Shown: one piece after another, positions 55,415 to 64,000 of the stretch | Layout of the letters: each line of letters begins with the position of its first letter | Numbering within the stretch: position 1 is the stretch's first letter | Source: a cf. Phormidesmis sp. LEGE 11477 | GTDB taxonomy: Bacteria; Cyanobacteriota; Cyanobacteriia; Phormidesmidales; Phormidesmidaceae | Length of the DNA: 64,000 bases | Direction: 5' to 3' | NCBI RefSeq assembly: GCF_015207105.1 | Contig: NZ_JADEXO010000002.1 | Span: forward strand, 1 to 64,000 | The notes under the pieces: model-generated | What the model was told of the DNA's origin: nothing | Seen by the model: the letters and a program-made list of their open reading frames with translations, nothing else | Databases searched by the model: none | Translations under genes and position numbers: made by a program

Positions 55415-56584
55415 ATGGCTCAGCATTTCGATGCCATTGTCGTTGGCGCGGGCGGAGTAGGTAGCGCAGCGGCTTATTACTTGGCAAAATTAGGCCAGCG
55501 CGTTTTACTGATCGAACAGTTCGAGCTCAATCATCAGCAGGGCAGCTCTTACGGCTATTCGCGGGTGATTCGCTATACCTATGACAATCCGATCTATGTT
55601 GAGCTGATGCGTGCAGCCTATCCACTCTGGTTCGCATTGCAGGCAGAGGCCAAAGAGCAGCTATACATTAAAACAGGCGGACTCGACTTTGGCTTTCCTG
55701 ACGTCGATACGTTCCAAGCACTCAAAGCCAGTATGGATACTGCCAAGCTGGACTACGAGTACCTCAGTCAATCAGAAATTGCCGAGCGCTACCCTCAGTT
55801 CACCTTAAAAGAAGGCATGGCTGGGCTATTTCATGCCGATTCTGGGCTGCTGCGCGCCTCCAGGTGCGTCTTGGCTCATCTGCGGCTGGCGCAAGAACGC
55901 GGAGCAACGGTAATAGATCGCACGCCAGTGATGAAGATCATCCCTAGTGAAAATGGCGCGGTGGTGAAAACAGAAAAAGAGACCTTTAGCTGCGATCGCA
56001 TCATCCTCACCGCCGGTAGCTGGGCCAAAGCGCTACTGGCCGAACAGGGCATCGATCTACCGCTGAAAATCATGCCTTGCCAGCTAGGTTTCTATCAGCC
56101 TCGGCAGGCCGCTGACTTTGCGCCTAGCCGCTTTCCCGTCTTCTTTGCCCATATGAACGGCAGCTACGGCGAAATGCCTTATGGCATTCCCCACGAAGAC
56201 GAGAGCATCGGCGTCAAGATTACCACCTTCTACGGCTGGAATACGGTAGATACGCCCGCAGAAGTCGATTACGCGCCTAGTCAAACCTGGACAGAAAACA
56301 TTCGCGAGTTTGCCCGTGAGTACATTCCCGGCGCGGCTGGCCCCCTGATAGGCACCCGCCGCTGCCTATACACCCTGACTCCAGACAAAGACTTTATTGT
56401 CGATCGCCATCCCACCTATCCACAGGTTGTGATTGGCGCAGGCTTTTCGGGGCACGGTTTCAAATTCACGACGCTGCTGGGTAAAATGCTGGCGGATTTG
56501 GCAGTTGAAGGCAGTACAGTACATGACACTAGTCTGTTCAAAGTCGATCGATTTCAACCTGCCTATGCCTATGCCTCTCCCTAG
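55415..56584 (+). CDS. Monomeric sarcosine oxidase / N-methyl amino acid oxidase-like
   Basis: 389 residues. FAD motif VVGAGGVGSAAAYYLA at the start, the YGYSRVIRYTYDN region that contacts substrate, and Cys317 in RRCLYTLTPD at the position of the covalent FAD cysteine of monomeric sarcosine oxidase. It would turn sarcosine into glycine, formaldehyde and H2O2. Other members act on N-methyltryptophan or pipecolate. It is divergent from the Rieske operon and overlaps the GntR gene by 14 bases. Confidence 0.85.
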   Translation: MAQHFDAIVVGAGGVGSAAAYYLAKLGQRVLLIEQFELNHQQGSSYGYSRVIRYTYDNPIYVELMRAAYPLWFALQAEAKEQLYIKTGGLDFGFPDVDTFQALKASMDTAKLDYEYLSQSEIAERYPQFTLKEGMAGLFHADSGLLRASRCVLAHLRLAQERGATVIDRTPVMKIIPSENGAVVKTEKETFSCDRIILTAGSWAKALLAEQGIDLPLKIMPCQLGFYQPRQAADFAPSRFPVFFAHMNGSYGEMPYGIPHEDESIGVKITTFYGWNTVDTPAEVDYAPSQTWTENIREFAREYIPGAAGPLIGTRRCLYTLTPDKDFIVDRHPTYPQVVIGAGFSGHGFKFTTLLGKMLADLAVEGSTVHDTSLFKVDRFQPAYAYASP

Positions 56585-57305
56585 CGCGATCAAACGCCCC
56601 CTACACGTTGTGATCTCAGAGAAGCTGAAGCAACAGATTGACGCTGGGCGGTATGTACCTGGGGATCGACTGCCTAGCGAGTTCGATTTGGGCTCACTTT
56701 TTGAGGTGAGTCGCACCACGGTAAGACATGCGATCGCCAATCTAATCCAGCAAGGAATTGTCACTACCCAGCAAGGAAAAGGAATTTTTGTGTGCGATCG
56801 CCAAAAGATCAGCTTCTCCATGTCCAATCCGCTCATGCACTTTGACATCGCCTTGCAGCAGCAGGGCTACGCCGCTAGCATCAAATCTTTGCAGTATCAG
56901 CTAGTGCCAGCACCGCCTGAAATCGCGCTACAGCTACAGCTAAACAAGGCCAATCCACGGGTCTATCGGCAGGAAAAAATCATCTATGCCAACGAGTCTG
57001 CGATCGCCCTAGAAATCGACTACTTTCCACAAAAGCTGGGCCAGCAGCTCGCCGAGCCCTTACAGCAAGGCTTTACTTACAGCACCCTCACCAATCACGG
57101 CATTCTTTTACAGGCAGCCAAAGTCAGCCTAGAAAGCATTCCAACCACCTACGAACTGAGCGAGTATCTAGAAGCCCCCTTGGGTATGCCTATTCTCGTA
57201 TTTAACTATCTTGCTTATACAGACAAGCGCCAGCCAGCTATCTGCGGTAAAACCCTCTCTCGATCGGACTGGACCTGCTACACATCCGAATTTGAGATGA
57301 GTTGA
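56571..57305 (+). CDS. GntR-family regulator of the HutC subgroup
   Basis: 244 residues from the ATG at 56571 (another at 56565). Both overlap the oxidase gene's end; the much longer frame from 56433 runs through the oxidase and is rejected. The winged helix is PGDRLPSEFDLGSLFEVSRTTVRHA (in part), the C-terminal UTRA ligand domain follows (VYRQEKIIYANESAIALEIDY, in part). It likely senses a betaine-pathway compound and controls the divergent promoters. Confidence 0.85.
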   Translation: MPLPSAIKRPLHVVISEKLKQQIDAGRYVPGDRLPSEFDLGSLFEVSRTTVRHAIANLIQQGIVTTQQGKGIFVCDRQKISFSMSNPLMHFDIALQQQGYAASIKSLQYQLVPAPPEIALQLQLNKANPRVYRQEKIIYANESAIALEIDYFPQKLGQQLAEPLQQGFTYSTLTNHGILLQAAKVSLESIPTTYELSEYLEAPLGMPILVFNYLAYTDKRQPAICGKTLSRSDWTCYTSEFEMS

Positions 57306-57372
57306 ACAAAACTAACGAGTCAAAAAGAACAGCGCTAAACCAACCCTTCCCGAGCAAATTTCTTTCCTAGCA

Positions 57373-57408
57373 AAAAGCACCCTCTATCTTCCGCTAGAAG
57401 GTGCTTTT
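57373..57408. terminator. Bidirectional terminator between gntR and bcct
   Basis: AAAAGCACC and GGTGCTTTT pair perfectly over an 18-base loop, with a T-run on one side and an A-run on the other, so it can end both convergent transcripts. Confidence 0.8.
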
Positions 57409-57553
57409 GTTGAACTCGCTGAATTTTCAATATGTCGATTCTATGGTAATTCTCAAATACATACTCACAGAAGGGTACGCCGACAGAAAGCTTTCAGCCA
57501 ACGCGCCCTGCCTTAGCCAACTGACCTTGGCCAGCTGACCAGCTACAAAGTCG

Positions 57554-59215
57554 CTATCTCAGCGTAACTTCTGGTACGGGCGGCACAGGAGCCTCTGCCG
57601 CGCTCAGCTTAGCGGCTTCTAGTGCGTTCAGCTCTTTGTCTAGTCCTTTGATCAGACTAAAGCACATTACCAATAGCACGCAGGCAAAAGGTAGACCCAC
57701 CGCGATCGCAGCCGATTGCAGCGCCCCTAACCCGCCCGAAAGCATCAGCACCGCCGCCACGACGCCTTCCATCACCGCCCAAAAAATCCGCTGAGGAACA
57801 GGAGAATCGAGCTTGCCACCAGAGGTAAGATTGTCTACCACTAGCGAACCAGAGTCAGAAGAGGTCACAAAGAAAACAACAACCAGCACAATGCCAATAA
57901 ACGAAGTGAGGCCAGTAAGTGGAAAGTTGTCTAGCATCACGAACAGGGCCGTAGCCACATTTTCATTCACCGCTTCAGCAATGTTGCCAATGTTGTTTAG
58001 CTCTAGGTACATGGCCGAACCGCCAAATACCGACATCCAAAAGAACGAAACCATCGAAGGCAACAGCAGCACACCCAGCACAAACTCTCGAACCGTGCGC
58101 CCCTTAGAGATACGAGCAATAAACGTACCGACAAAAGGTGCCCAAGAAATCCACCAGGACCAGTAGTAAACAGTCCAGCTATTCTGCCACTGGGTATTTT
58201 CAAAGGTTTCTGTCCAAAAGCTCAGGGCAGGCAGACTAGAAATGTAATAGCCCAAAGTCTGCGAAAAGCCGCCTAAAATAAACAGCGTCGGTCCAACAGC
58301 TAGAACAAACAGCATTAGCGCTGCGGCCAAATAGATATTCAGCTCACTGAGTCTTCTAACGCCTGCCCCCAGACCCGAGACCACAGAAGCTGTCGCAAAG
58401 CCAGTAATGATGAAGATCAAACCGACCTGCATAGCGGTTGTATCTGGCGTGCCAAAAAGAAAGTTGAGGCCCGCTGAGATTTGACCTACGCCAAAGCCTA
58501 AAGAAGAAGCTAGACCAAACAGCGTCGCCCAAACTGCTAGAACATCAATCGCGTTACCAGCCCAGCCGTAGATGCGATCGCCCAGCACCGGATAGAACAC
58601 CGAGCGCATCGTCAGCGGCAGTCCCCAGTTGAACGCAAAAAATGCCAGTGCCAGCCCCAAAGCCGCATAGACGCCCCAAGCATGCAGTCCCCAATGAAAA
58701 AAGGTCAGACCTAGTGCCTGCTGAGCAGCCTCGGCAGTCTCTGGCGTCACGCCATTCAGCGGCGGTGCCAAGAAGTGAAAAATAGGCTCGCCTACGCTCC
58801 AAAACATCAGACCGATGCCCATACCGGCGCTAAAGAGCATTGCTAACCAGGCAAACAAGGGGAAATCAGGGCGAGCCTGCCGCCCCCCCAGTCGAATACT
58901 GCCAAATCTACTCAAGGCCAAGAACACCATCGTGCCTAGATAGATGTTGACCGCTAGCACCAGAAACCAACCCATTGAGTTGGAGATCAGCGTCTGTAGA
59001 TTGGTCAGCGCTGTTGAAGTTTGCTCTTGAAACAACAGCGTGACGCCGATAAATAAAAGCAGCAGCGCCCCAGAGGTAAAAAAGACCTCTGGATGAATAT
59101 CGAACCCCATCTTGACCAAATTGCGATCGCCAGGGGTTCGATGAAGCTTTGGCGCGCCTACCGAATATTTTCCATTAGATTCCATAGCAGAGAAAAAAAG
59201 GTGAACAGTACACAA
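57554..59215 (-). CDS. BCCT-family betaine/choline/carnitine transporter
   Basis: 553 residues with about 12 membrane helices. MFWSVGEPIFHF and the tryptophan-rich segment YYWSWWISWAPFVG, followed by FIARISKGRTVREF, are the BCCT signature. It would import betaine-type compounds with a cation. Starts at 59185 (MESNGKYSV) or 59110 (MGFDIHPEVFF) are also plausible; the latter is close to the usual N-terminus. It faces the GntR gene and completes the betaine locus. Confidence 0.9.
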   Translation of the reverse strand: MCTVHLFFSAMESNGKYSVGAPKLHRTPGDRNLVKMGFDIHPEVFFTSGALLLLFIGVTLLFQEQTSTALTNLQTLISNSMGWFLVLAVNIYLGTMVFLALSRFGSIRLGGRQARPDFPLFAWLAMLFSAGMGIGLMFWSVGEPIFHFLAPPLNGVTPETAEAAQQALGLTFFHWGLHAWGVYAALGLALAFFAFNWGLPLTMRSVFYPVLGDRIYGWAGNAIDVLAVWATLFGLASSLGFGVGQISAGLNFLFGTPDTTAMQVGLIFIITGFATASVVSGLGAGVRRLSELNIYLAAALMLFVLAVGPTLFILGGFSQTLGYYISSLPALSFWTETFENTQWQNSWTVYYWSWWISWAPFVGTFIARISKGRTVREFVLGVLLLPSMVSFFWMSVFGGSAMYLELNNIGNIAEAVNENVATALFVMLDNFPLTGLTSFIGIVLVVVFFVTSSDSGSLVVDNLTSGGKLDSPVPQRIFWAVMEGVVAAVLMLSGGLGALQSAAIAVGLPFACVLLVMCFSLIKGLDKELNALEAAKLSAAEAPVPPVPEVTLR

Positions 59216-59692
59216 GGCTAGCGGTAGCCCACGTGAAACTAACCCTGCGTTATTGATGCTAATTTATGAACCCATACAACAATTAGAAGTTTTCCTTTTG
59301 AATTGTTGTTGTCCCTGATACCGTTGAATGGATTAAGTTGAGAATCGTTACGTTTAGGCTGTCTCCTTCACCTACCCCTTGACTTATCTGACTTCATCTA
59401 TATGACCTCATCTGTCTGACTCTAGATTACCTAACCTTTTCGATCTAACCTTTTTGATCTAACCTTTTTGATCTATAGCGATCGCCACCTTACCTCCACT
59501 CCAACGGTGGAGTTCTTGTCATAAAAGAGCAAAGTAATCAGCCAGCGGTACGGATACATTCGACACTTGCATTCGACACTATCTGTACTTTGTCGATCTG
59601 CCTTATCGGGCCGAACTTCACTGATTTTATTTTCGCTGGGTTTTATTGAGCAGCTAGATTCATTGTTTCTACTTCTTGAACTCTTCTAAATA
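59216..59692. other. 477-base gap upstream of the BCCT gene
   Basis: No gene. It holds an inverted repeat CAACAATT (59277-59284) / AATTGTTG (59301-59308) near the BCCT promoter and a tandem repeat further out. The ACTTGT-N4-ACAAGT motif is not seen here. Confidence 0.4.
59431..59472. repeat. 14-bp unit in three tandem copies
   Basis: CTAACCTTTTCGAT, CTAACCTTTTTGAT and CTAACCTTTTTGAT are contiguous. A HIP1 site follows at 59478, the last one seen before the end of the window. Confidence 0.8.
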
Positions 59693-60601
59693 TCATTCAA
59701 TAGCGACAGGTATGTTCTTCAAAGCTTTATCTCTCAAATAGAAATTTTTCTTTTTAGTTGTTGTCCATTCGTTTAGCTCTCTACCTATTAATTTTTCGAT
59801 CTCTAAAACGTCTAGCATGACAAAATCTCGAAGAATTTGTTCTAGCCGCTCAGTCACGACAGGTTTATCATCTATCTTTCTTCGACCAGGTTTACGAATA
59901 GCGTCAAACACTGGCTTCGCTACATATTCTGGCAGGAGCGACCTTACTCCTTGTGCAAGTGAACCTTGCAAAATTTCATCGATTTTAGCGCTATTCTTGT
60001 ATTCACCGACTGACCTATTGGCATGAATATCATCAACATAGTCAGACAACGAAGATTCTATTCCCAAGAAATTAAATACCTTACCTAAAGAGGAATTTCT
60101 ATTTGAGATAAACTCTTCAAAGGTTAATAGTAAAACTTGTTCTCTGCCAAAGCGCTCTATATATGGCTTTATCTGTACATAGTATCGAGAGATATTGATA
60201 TACTCAGGGCGAGTTAAAACCTCCTTCTCAAAAGAGTCTTCTAAAGTCGTACCTCTCCCGCGCCTATGTACATACTGAGAGACTATTCTATCGATAGGGT
60301 CTCTCAATATGTATATCAACTTCATATGGGGATTGAAGTCATAGATTGCCTGACAAGGATCTACGCCAAAGTTTGGATAGAAGGTATAGGTTGTGGATGC
60401 TTCTCCGCATATTTGGTTGTCTGTAGGATTATATAGTTCCTTGTATTCTTCAATATGATCCTGCCAGTTAGAGACTTTACTAAAAAAATGAGGCTCTTTG
60501 TTTTCGCAAAAACAGACTCTAGGATGCATTGACAAAATTTCAGACAAGCTAGTTGTCCCACTCTTCATAGCACCCACTATTACAAAATCGACGAAAGACA
60601 T
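59693..60601 (-). CDS. Sulfotransferase-family protein
   Basis: 302 residues. GAMKSGTTSLSEIL is the PAPS 5'-phosphosulfate loop and ILRDPIDRIVSQYVH the 3'-phosphate binding region, as in carbohydrate (heparan-type) sulfotransferases. It would move sulfate from PAPS to a sugar. AT-rich codon use and neighbouring glycan genes suggest an exopolysaccharide or glycolipid target. Confidence 0.85.
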   Translation of the reverse strand: MSFVDFVIVGAMKSGTTSLSEILSMHPRVCFCENKEPHFFSKVSNWQDHIEEYKELYNPTDNQICGEASTTYTFYPNFGVDPCQAIYDFNPHMKLIYILRDPIDRIVSQYVHRRGRGTTLEDSFEKEVLTRPEYINISRYYVQIKPYIERFGREQVLLLTFEEFISNRNSSLGKVFNFLGIESSLSDYVDDIHANRSVGEYKNSAKIDEILQGSLAQGVRSLLPEYVAKPVFDAIRKPGRRKIDDKPVVTERLEQILRDFVMLDVLEIEKLIGRELNEWTTTKKKNFYLRDKALKNIPVAIE

Positions 60602-60889
60602 CGCTCACTCCTAAATTGCTTTTCTATAGTACTTTTCTTTTTCTATAGTACTTTTCTACAGTGCTACAACACTTTTCTATAGTAATAGTACATTCATGAT
60701 GGCTCACTAGCTAAACAGAGGCAATATCTGTGTATACATCTCATTTCCACATTTCCGTGAATTAGCATCTCTAGATAGGCTCAAACTACTTCCATCCAGG
60801 CTATAAAAGCGTCTAACAAAGTAGAGGCTAAATTGTACAACAGACCACTTAATTCCGTTGCGAATCAAGAATTATTTCTTCTATATTCT

Positions 60890-62083
60890 CTAGCTATTAT
60901 CATCTTCCATACATCTTTGATAGACGTTCAAAGTCATCTGCGCTACGGTCTCCCAGCTCCACTCCGCAGCTATCTGGTAGTTATACTCGCCCATCTGGGA
61001 TAGATCATTTTTTCTGTCATTAGCGCTCTCCAAAGCCTGAACTAAGCCATCACCGCTGCTAGAGTCATAGAGATAACCGCCCGCCTCATCCAATATCTCT
61101 TCCATGCAGCCTATCCTCGGAGCAACGCAGGCTCGACGAAATGACATCGCTAGGATTAAAGCCCCTGATGTCAGCAATCTTCGATATGGGAATAGCACCG
61201 CATCACAGGCATTCATATACACTTGGACTTCTTTCTCTGGAATGAAACCAGTTACCAACTTGATATTTTTATCATCCTTCACTTTCTTTTGAATAAGATC
61301 GGCTAGCTCTTCGTCGGCATCTCTAAATCTACCTGTGATCGCTAAATAGGTACTCTCAGATTGCAGCACTTTGAAAGCATCAATTAGTTCTGGGACTCCC
61401 TTGTACCACCGAATCATACCAAAAAACAAAAAGACAGTACTCGATTCTGGAATCTTTAGCAGCTTGCGGGCTTCTAGCTGACTCATATTATTTTCATAAG
61501 CTTCAGCGTAGTTTCCATGGGGAACCACAGAAACCTTTTTGATATCTTTGACGTGAAATGTCTGGCATAGCTCTGATTTGGCTGCATAAGAATGAGTTAT
61601 AATCGCATCAGCCAGCTTACTGACGAACGAAGTACAGATACTGTCCGAGAGCGGGTACAAATTTTCGTGATGCTTGAGATTATGTACCGTCCAAACGATC
61701 TTAATGCCTTTGAATTTTAATAGTGCTAATCCACTAATAAACCCTACTACCTTTAGCAGCGAACTGATTGGGTTGGACGCACGAAAGTATCCTTGCAGCC
61801 AGTGTAAGTGCAAGATATCTGTATTCTTTCGATTGACTGTAGCTGGCAGAAAAAATTTTCTATGATCTATGCCTTCTATCTGGATACCTAGTTCCTTCAA
61901 TTTATTAGATAGTTGCCTTTGATAGGGATTTTTCTCACTAAAATTCGGAGCGTAGCTTATCTTCAAACAGACATTTTCATTCTGTTTCATTCTATCAAGA
62001 CTGTTGCGAGATTGAATCTTCTGTTCGTCTGTGTACAATATCGAATTAGTCACTTTTGTCTCCTGATTTTCTAATGCCGACAC
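60890..62083 (-). CDS. GT4-type glycosyltransferase
   Basis: 397 residues. C-terminal GT-B domain with VFLFFGMIRWYKGVPELIDAF (in part), FIPEKEVQVYMNACDAVLFPYR (in part) and SGALILAMSFRRACVAPRIGCMEEI (in part) shows a GT4-like nucleotide-sugar transferase. N-terminal half has LHWLQGYFRA and IVWTVHNLKHHE. It has no membrane segment. Codon use is AT-rich. The 288-base gap to the sulfotransferase gene is also AT-rich with repeats of CTATAGTACTTTTC type. Confidence 0.83.
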   Translation of the reverse strand: MSALENQETKVTNSILYTDEQKIQSRNSLDRMKQNENVCLKISYAPNFSEKNPYQRQLSNKLKELGIQIEGIDHRKFFLPATVNRKNTDILHLHWLQGYFRASNPISSLLKVVGFISGLALLKFKGIKIVWTVHNLKHHENLYPLSDSICTSFVSKLADAIITHSYAAKSELCQTFHVKDIKKVSVVPHGNYAEAYENNMSQLEARKLLKIPESSTVFLFFGMIRWYKGVPELIDAFKVLQSESTYLAITGRFRDADEELADLIQKKVKDDKNIKLVTGFIPEKEVQVYMNACDAVLFPYRRLLTSGALILAMSFRRACVAPRIGCMEEILDEAGGYLYDSSSGDGLVQALESANDRKNDLSQMGEYNYQIAAEWSWETVAQMTLNVYQRCMEDDNS

Positions 62084-62221
62084 GTAAGTTTTATTCTTTA
62101 GTAATAGATACCTCGCCCAGACAAAAGCTGTAGTTTAACCATCTGGCAAAGCCTATAGGCTTCTACTAAATTTCATAGTCTTTTTCAGGAACTCAAAATC
62201 TCTAGGTCGACGAAAACTACG

Positions 62222-63364
62222 CTACGAGAACATATTTTTCAAAATAGGTGTAAATTCGCTCATTCTCTCTTTATACTTTGCCAAACCAATATGTAGCTTG
62301 TCACACGAAGCAGGCAAGTCAGACAAAGTTTTATTGACTATCGGCCAAACTTTATCGCTGTTGAATTCTGACAAGGGTATGGATGAATGACCTTGTTCGA
62401 GCTCATCCATAAATCCTTTCACTTTAGAATCGTATTCTGCTGCAATGATTGGGACACCTAGTCCGCTAGCAAGAATCAGTGAATGCAGTCTCATTCCTAT
62501 TACTAGATCCAAGGAAGCTATAGTAGATTTCAGATCCTCTAGGGAGTCAAAATACCGATGGACCTTACAGTGATTCGCATATTTGCTGTATCGAATCGCT
62601 TCGAGAGCACAGACGTAGTCATCATCTACTGGATGAAAAGACTCTTTATATGTCCGAAACGGAAGGAAATGTATCTCTGCATCGTAGGTGTCAACTATTA
62701 AATCGATAATCTGAGCTATCTCTCGGTATACTGACTCTTCTTTAACTAAGTCAGTGGATAATCCTCTCCCTTGAAGATGTCTAACTGAGATGCCGATATG
62801 CATTGACCGACTACCATCATATACTCTTCTTGTAGGTGGCGTTGTTATATCAGATAGGGCCAGATCACTCATTACGTGAATCCGACTGTCAACGCCTATC
62901 TCTTTGAGTTTGAGTTTAGAACTGTTATCTCTAACTGCTATCAGGTCAACATTATTCAGAGCCTTGCGAATTAGCCGTTTAGTTTCTGGTCTCCAAACCT
63001 CTCCTACACTTACGCCTAAGACCATCGTGCGGCACTTTAACATTTGAGCCTTTTGCAGAGGATCCAGCCAGGTTCTTGCAATCGGCTTTTTAACACTATC
63101 GCGTAGTAGATCCCCACCACCGAGAACAAAGTACTTGTTCTTTAGCAGGCTAAGCCAAAACCTTTTGCTCTTTGGATAGATAGCAGAAACGTGAAATCGG
63201 CGTTCTGTATCTACCGGATTGCGAGAAACCACAGTAAACTCTAGATCTTCTCTACAGCTCACGAAGAGCTTGAGCATTCCAGCTAGCATGGCTTCATCGC
63301 CAAGGTTGAAGTTCCCATAGAAACCACAGATTGTTACCCCACGCATGTTTGATATCTTCATCAA
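62222..63364 (-). CDS. Polysaccharide pyruvyl transferase-family protein
   Basis: 380 residues. GFYGNFNLGDEAMLAGMLKLF (in part) at the start, YFVLGGGDLLRD, and IGMRLHSLILASGLGVPIIAAEYDSKVKGFMDEL (quoted in part as GMRLHSLILASGLGVP) match the CsaB/WcaK family. These enzymes add pyruvyl ketals to sugars; some members are other transferases. It reads in the same direction as the glycosyltransferase and sulfotransferase genes. Confidence 0.85.
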   Translation of the reverse strand: MMKISNMRGVTICGFYGNFNLGDEAMLAGMLKLFVSCREDLEFTVVSRNPVDTERRFHVSAIYPKSKRFWLSLLKNKYFVLGGGDLLRDSVKKPIARTWLDPLQKAQMLKCRTMVLGVSVGEVWRPETKRLIRKALNNVDLIAVRDNSSKLKLKEIGVDSRIHVMSDLALSDITTPPTRRVYDGSRSMHIGISVRHLQGRGLSTDLVKEESVYREIAQIIDLIVDTYDAEIHFLPFRTYKESFHPVDDDYVCALEAIRYSKYANHCKVHRYFDSLEDLKSTIASLDLVIGMRLHSLILASGLGVPIIAAEYDSKVKGFMDELEQGHSSIPLSEFNSDKVWPIVNKTLSDLPASCDKLHIGLAKYKERMSEFTPILKNMFS

Positions 63365-64000
63365 GTTTTTGCACCTTCTGCTTTTACTAGCCTGGCTTGA
63401 CTAGTATGTTTTCACCAGTAGCATTCAAATGATTTAGAACATTGTGAGTTCGTTTCCTGTCAGCTTATTTTCTGTCAATTATGAAAAGCGGAGCTTCCTA
63501 GCAAAACGACCGTACCTAATCTGAATAGTAGCTCCTTCCCGATAGTGACACAGGACAAAGTTACAACATTTGCTTTGAGCAAGCATTGCGGTCGATGCTA
63601 GCGGCTTTCAAGGTATTGCCTTCAGTCTTCTGGTGACGAGCTCCTTACAAACTCTCAAAGAACAGTGGTTCGATGATTCAATAAGTAAACTGTATAGATT
63701 CTCAGGCTGACGGATTCTCAGGCTAACAGATTCTCAGGCTAACAGATCTTCAGACGTCGGCATACCTTCGTCGATAATTGTACCTCCTAGCCCGCAGAGG
63801 AAATGTTTTCGTTGATACGCATGTTGCAAGATAGCTGACTATTCTACAAGCTCTATTCACATAGAACTTCCCGTAGTTTTCTGCTTATCTTTTATTTGAC
63901 TGAATTTCGGTACCTCGATAGGATTGTTGATTCTCGCCTCTAACAATGTTTCATTGAAGTCTTGCCACCCATGCTCAAATCTACCAACGCTCAAACTTGA
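63365..64000. other. Window end without a gene
   Basis: 636 bases with no convincing frame. It should hold the promoter of the pyruvyl transferase gene. A 16-bp tandem repeat is the only clear structure. Confidence 0.4.
63697..63744. repeat. 16-bp unit in three tandem copies
   Basis: GATTCTCAGGCTGACG, GATTCTCAGGCTAACA and GATTCTCAGGCTAACA follow directly, then a partial GATCTTCAG. Confidence 0.85.

Noticed and set aside
56433-56570. Upstream extension of the GntR regulator
   Set aside because: This part is the shifted frame of the sarcosine oxidase gene; the regulator's conserved part begins only after 56571.
1-64000. CRISPR arrays and complete insertion sequences
   Set aside because: No spaced identical repeats of 25-40 bases and no transposase frame were seen on either strand.

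Overview
The window is a cyanobacterial chromosome segment. It carries psbX, a Ycf66-family gene, an flv3-flv1 flavodiiron pair, a DUF1995 (LPA3-like) gene, xisH/xisI homologues and many copies of the cyanobacterial HIP1 palindrome GCGATCGC. Gene content (BCCT betaine carrier, betaine demethylation genes, sulfotransferase) would fit a marine or salt-exposed Leptolyngbya/Synechococcus-like cyanobacterium. That placement is inference only.

Layout. 0.2-3.5 kb: gamma-glutamyltransferase, an unassigned protein with a TIR/deoxyribosyltransferase-like C-terminus, and a xisH-xisI pair whose xisH 5' end is broken. 3.7-8.8 kb: ferredoxin, hisZ, DnaJ-TPR protein, YdeI-like, MnmD-like and rhodanese genes. 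9-12 kb: a KaiC-family double ATPase followed by a receiver-like protein and a soluble histidine kinase. 12-16.4 kb: rsmD, flv3, flv1. 16.4-18 kb: a scar-rich stretch with a DUF4058 remnant, a PIN toxin-antitoxin pair and tRNA-Cys between two 25-bp direct repeats. 18-44 kb: mostly housekeeping genes (fructosamine kinase, M16 protease, GH24 lysozyme, YggT, psbX, ycf66, PdxR-like/PNPOx-like, EAL protein, cysteine desulfurase, amt with an NtcA-like site, purE, nagA, RibD reductase, sensor kinase, aat, USP). 44.2 kb: a gene-free stretch with phased cyanobacterial-type DnaA boxes, a replication-origin candidate. 45-50.4 kb: tatC, a RodZ-like gene and a lytic transglycosylase. 50.6-51.2 kb: a decayed PIN toxin and its antitoxin, the latter carrying an in-frame mini-repeat. 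51.3-59.2 kb: the standout locus, where a Rieske oxygenase and a dimethylglycine-dehydrogenase-like flavoprotein are divergent from a monomeric sarcosine-oxidase-like gene and a HutC-type GntR regulator, next to a BCCT carrier. 59.7-63.4 kb: AT-richer, HIP1-free genes for a sulfotransferase, a glycosyltransferase and a polysaccharide pyruvyl transferase, probably surface polysaccharide.

How genes may work together. The 51-59 kb locus can be read as uptake of glycine betaine followed by three N-demethylations to glycine. Two copies of an ACTTGT-N4-ACAAGT type palindrome lie in its divergent promoter region and are candidate operators for the local GntR protein. The KaiC-like/receiver/kinase run looks like one signalling unit. 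Short unit repeats (12-16 bp, usually three copies) recur at gene ends across the window.
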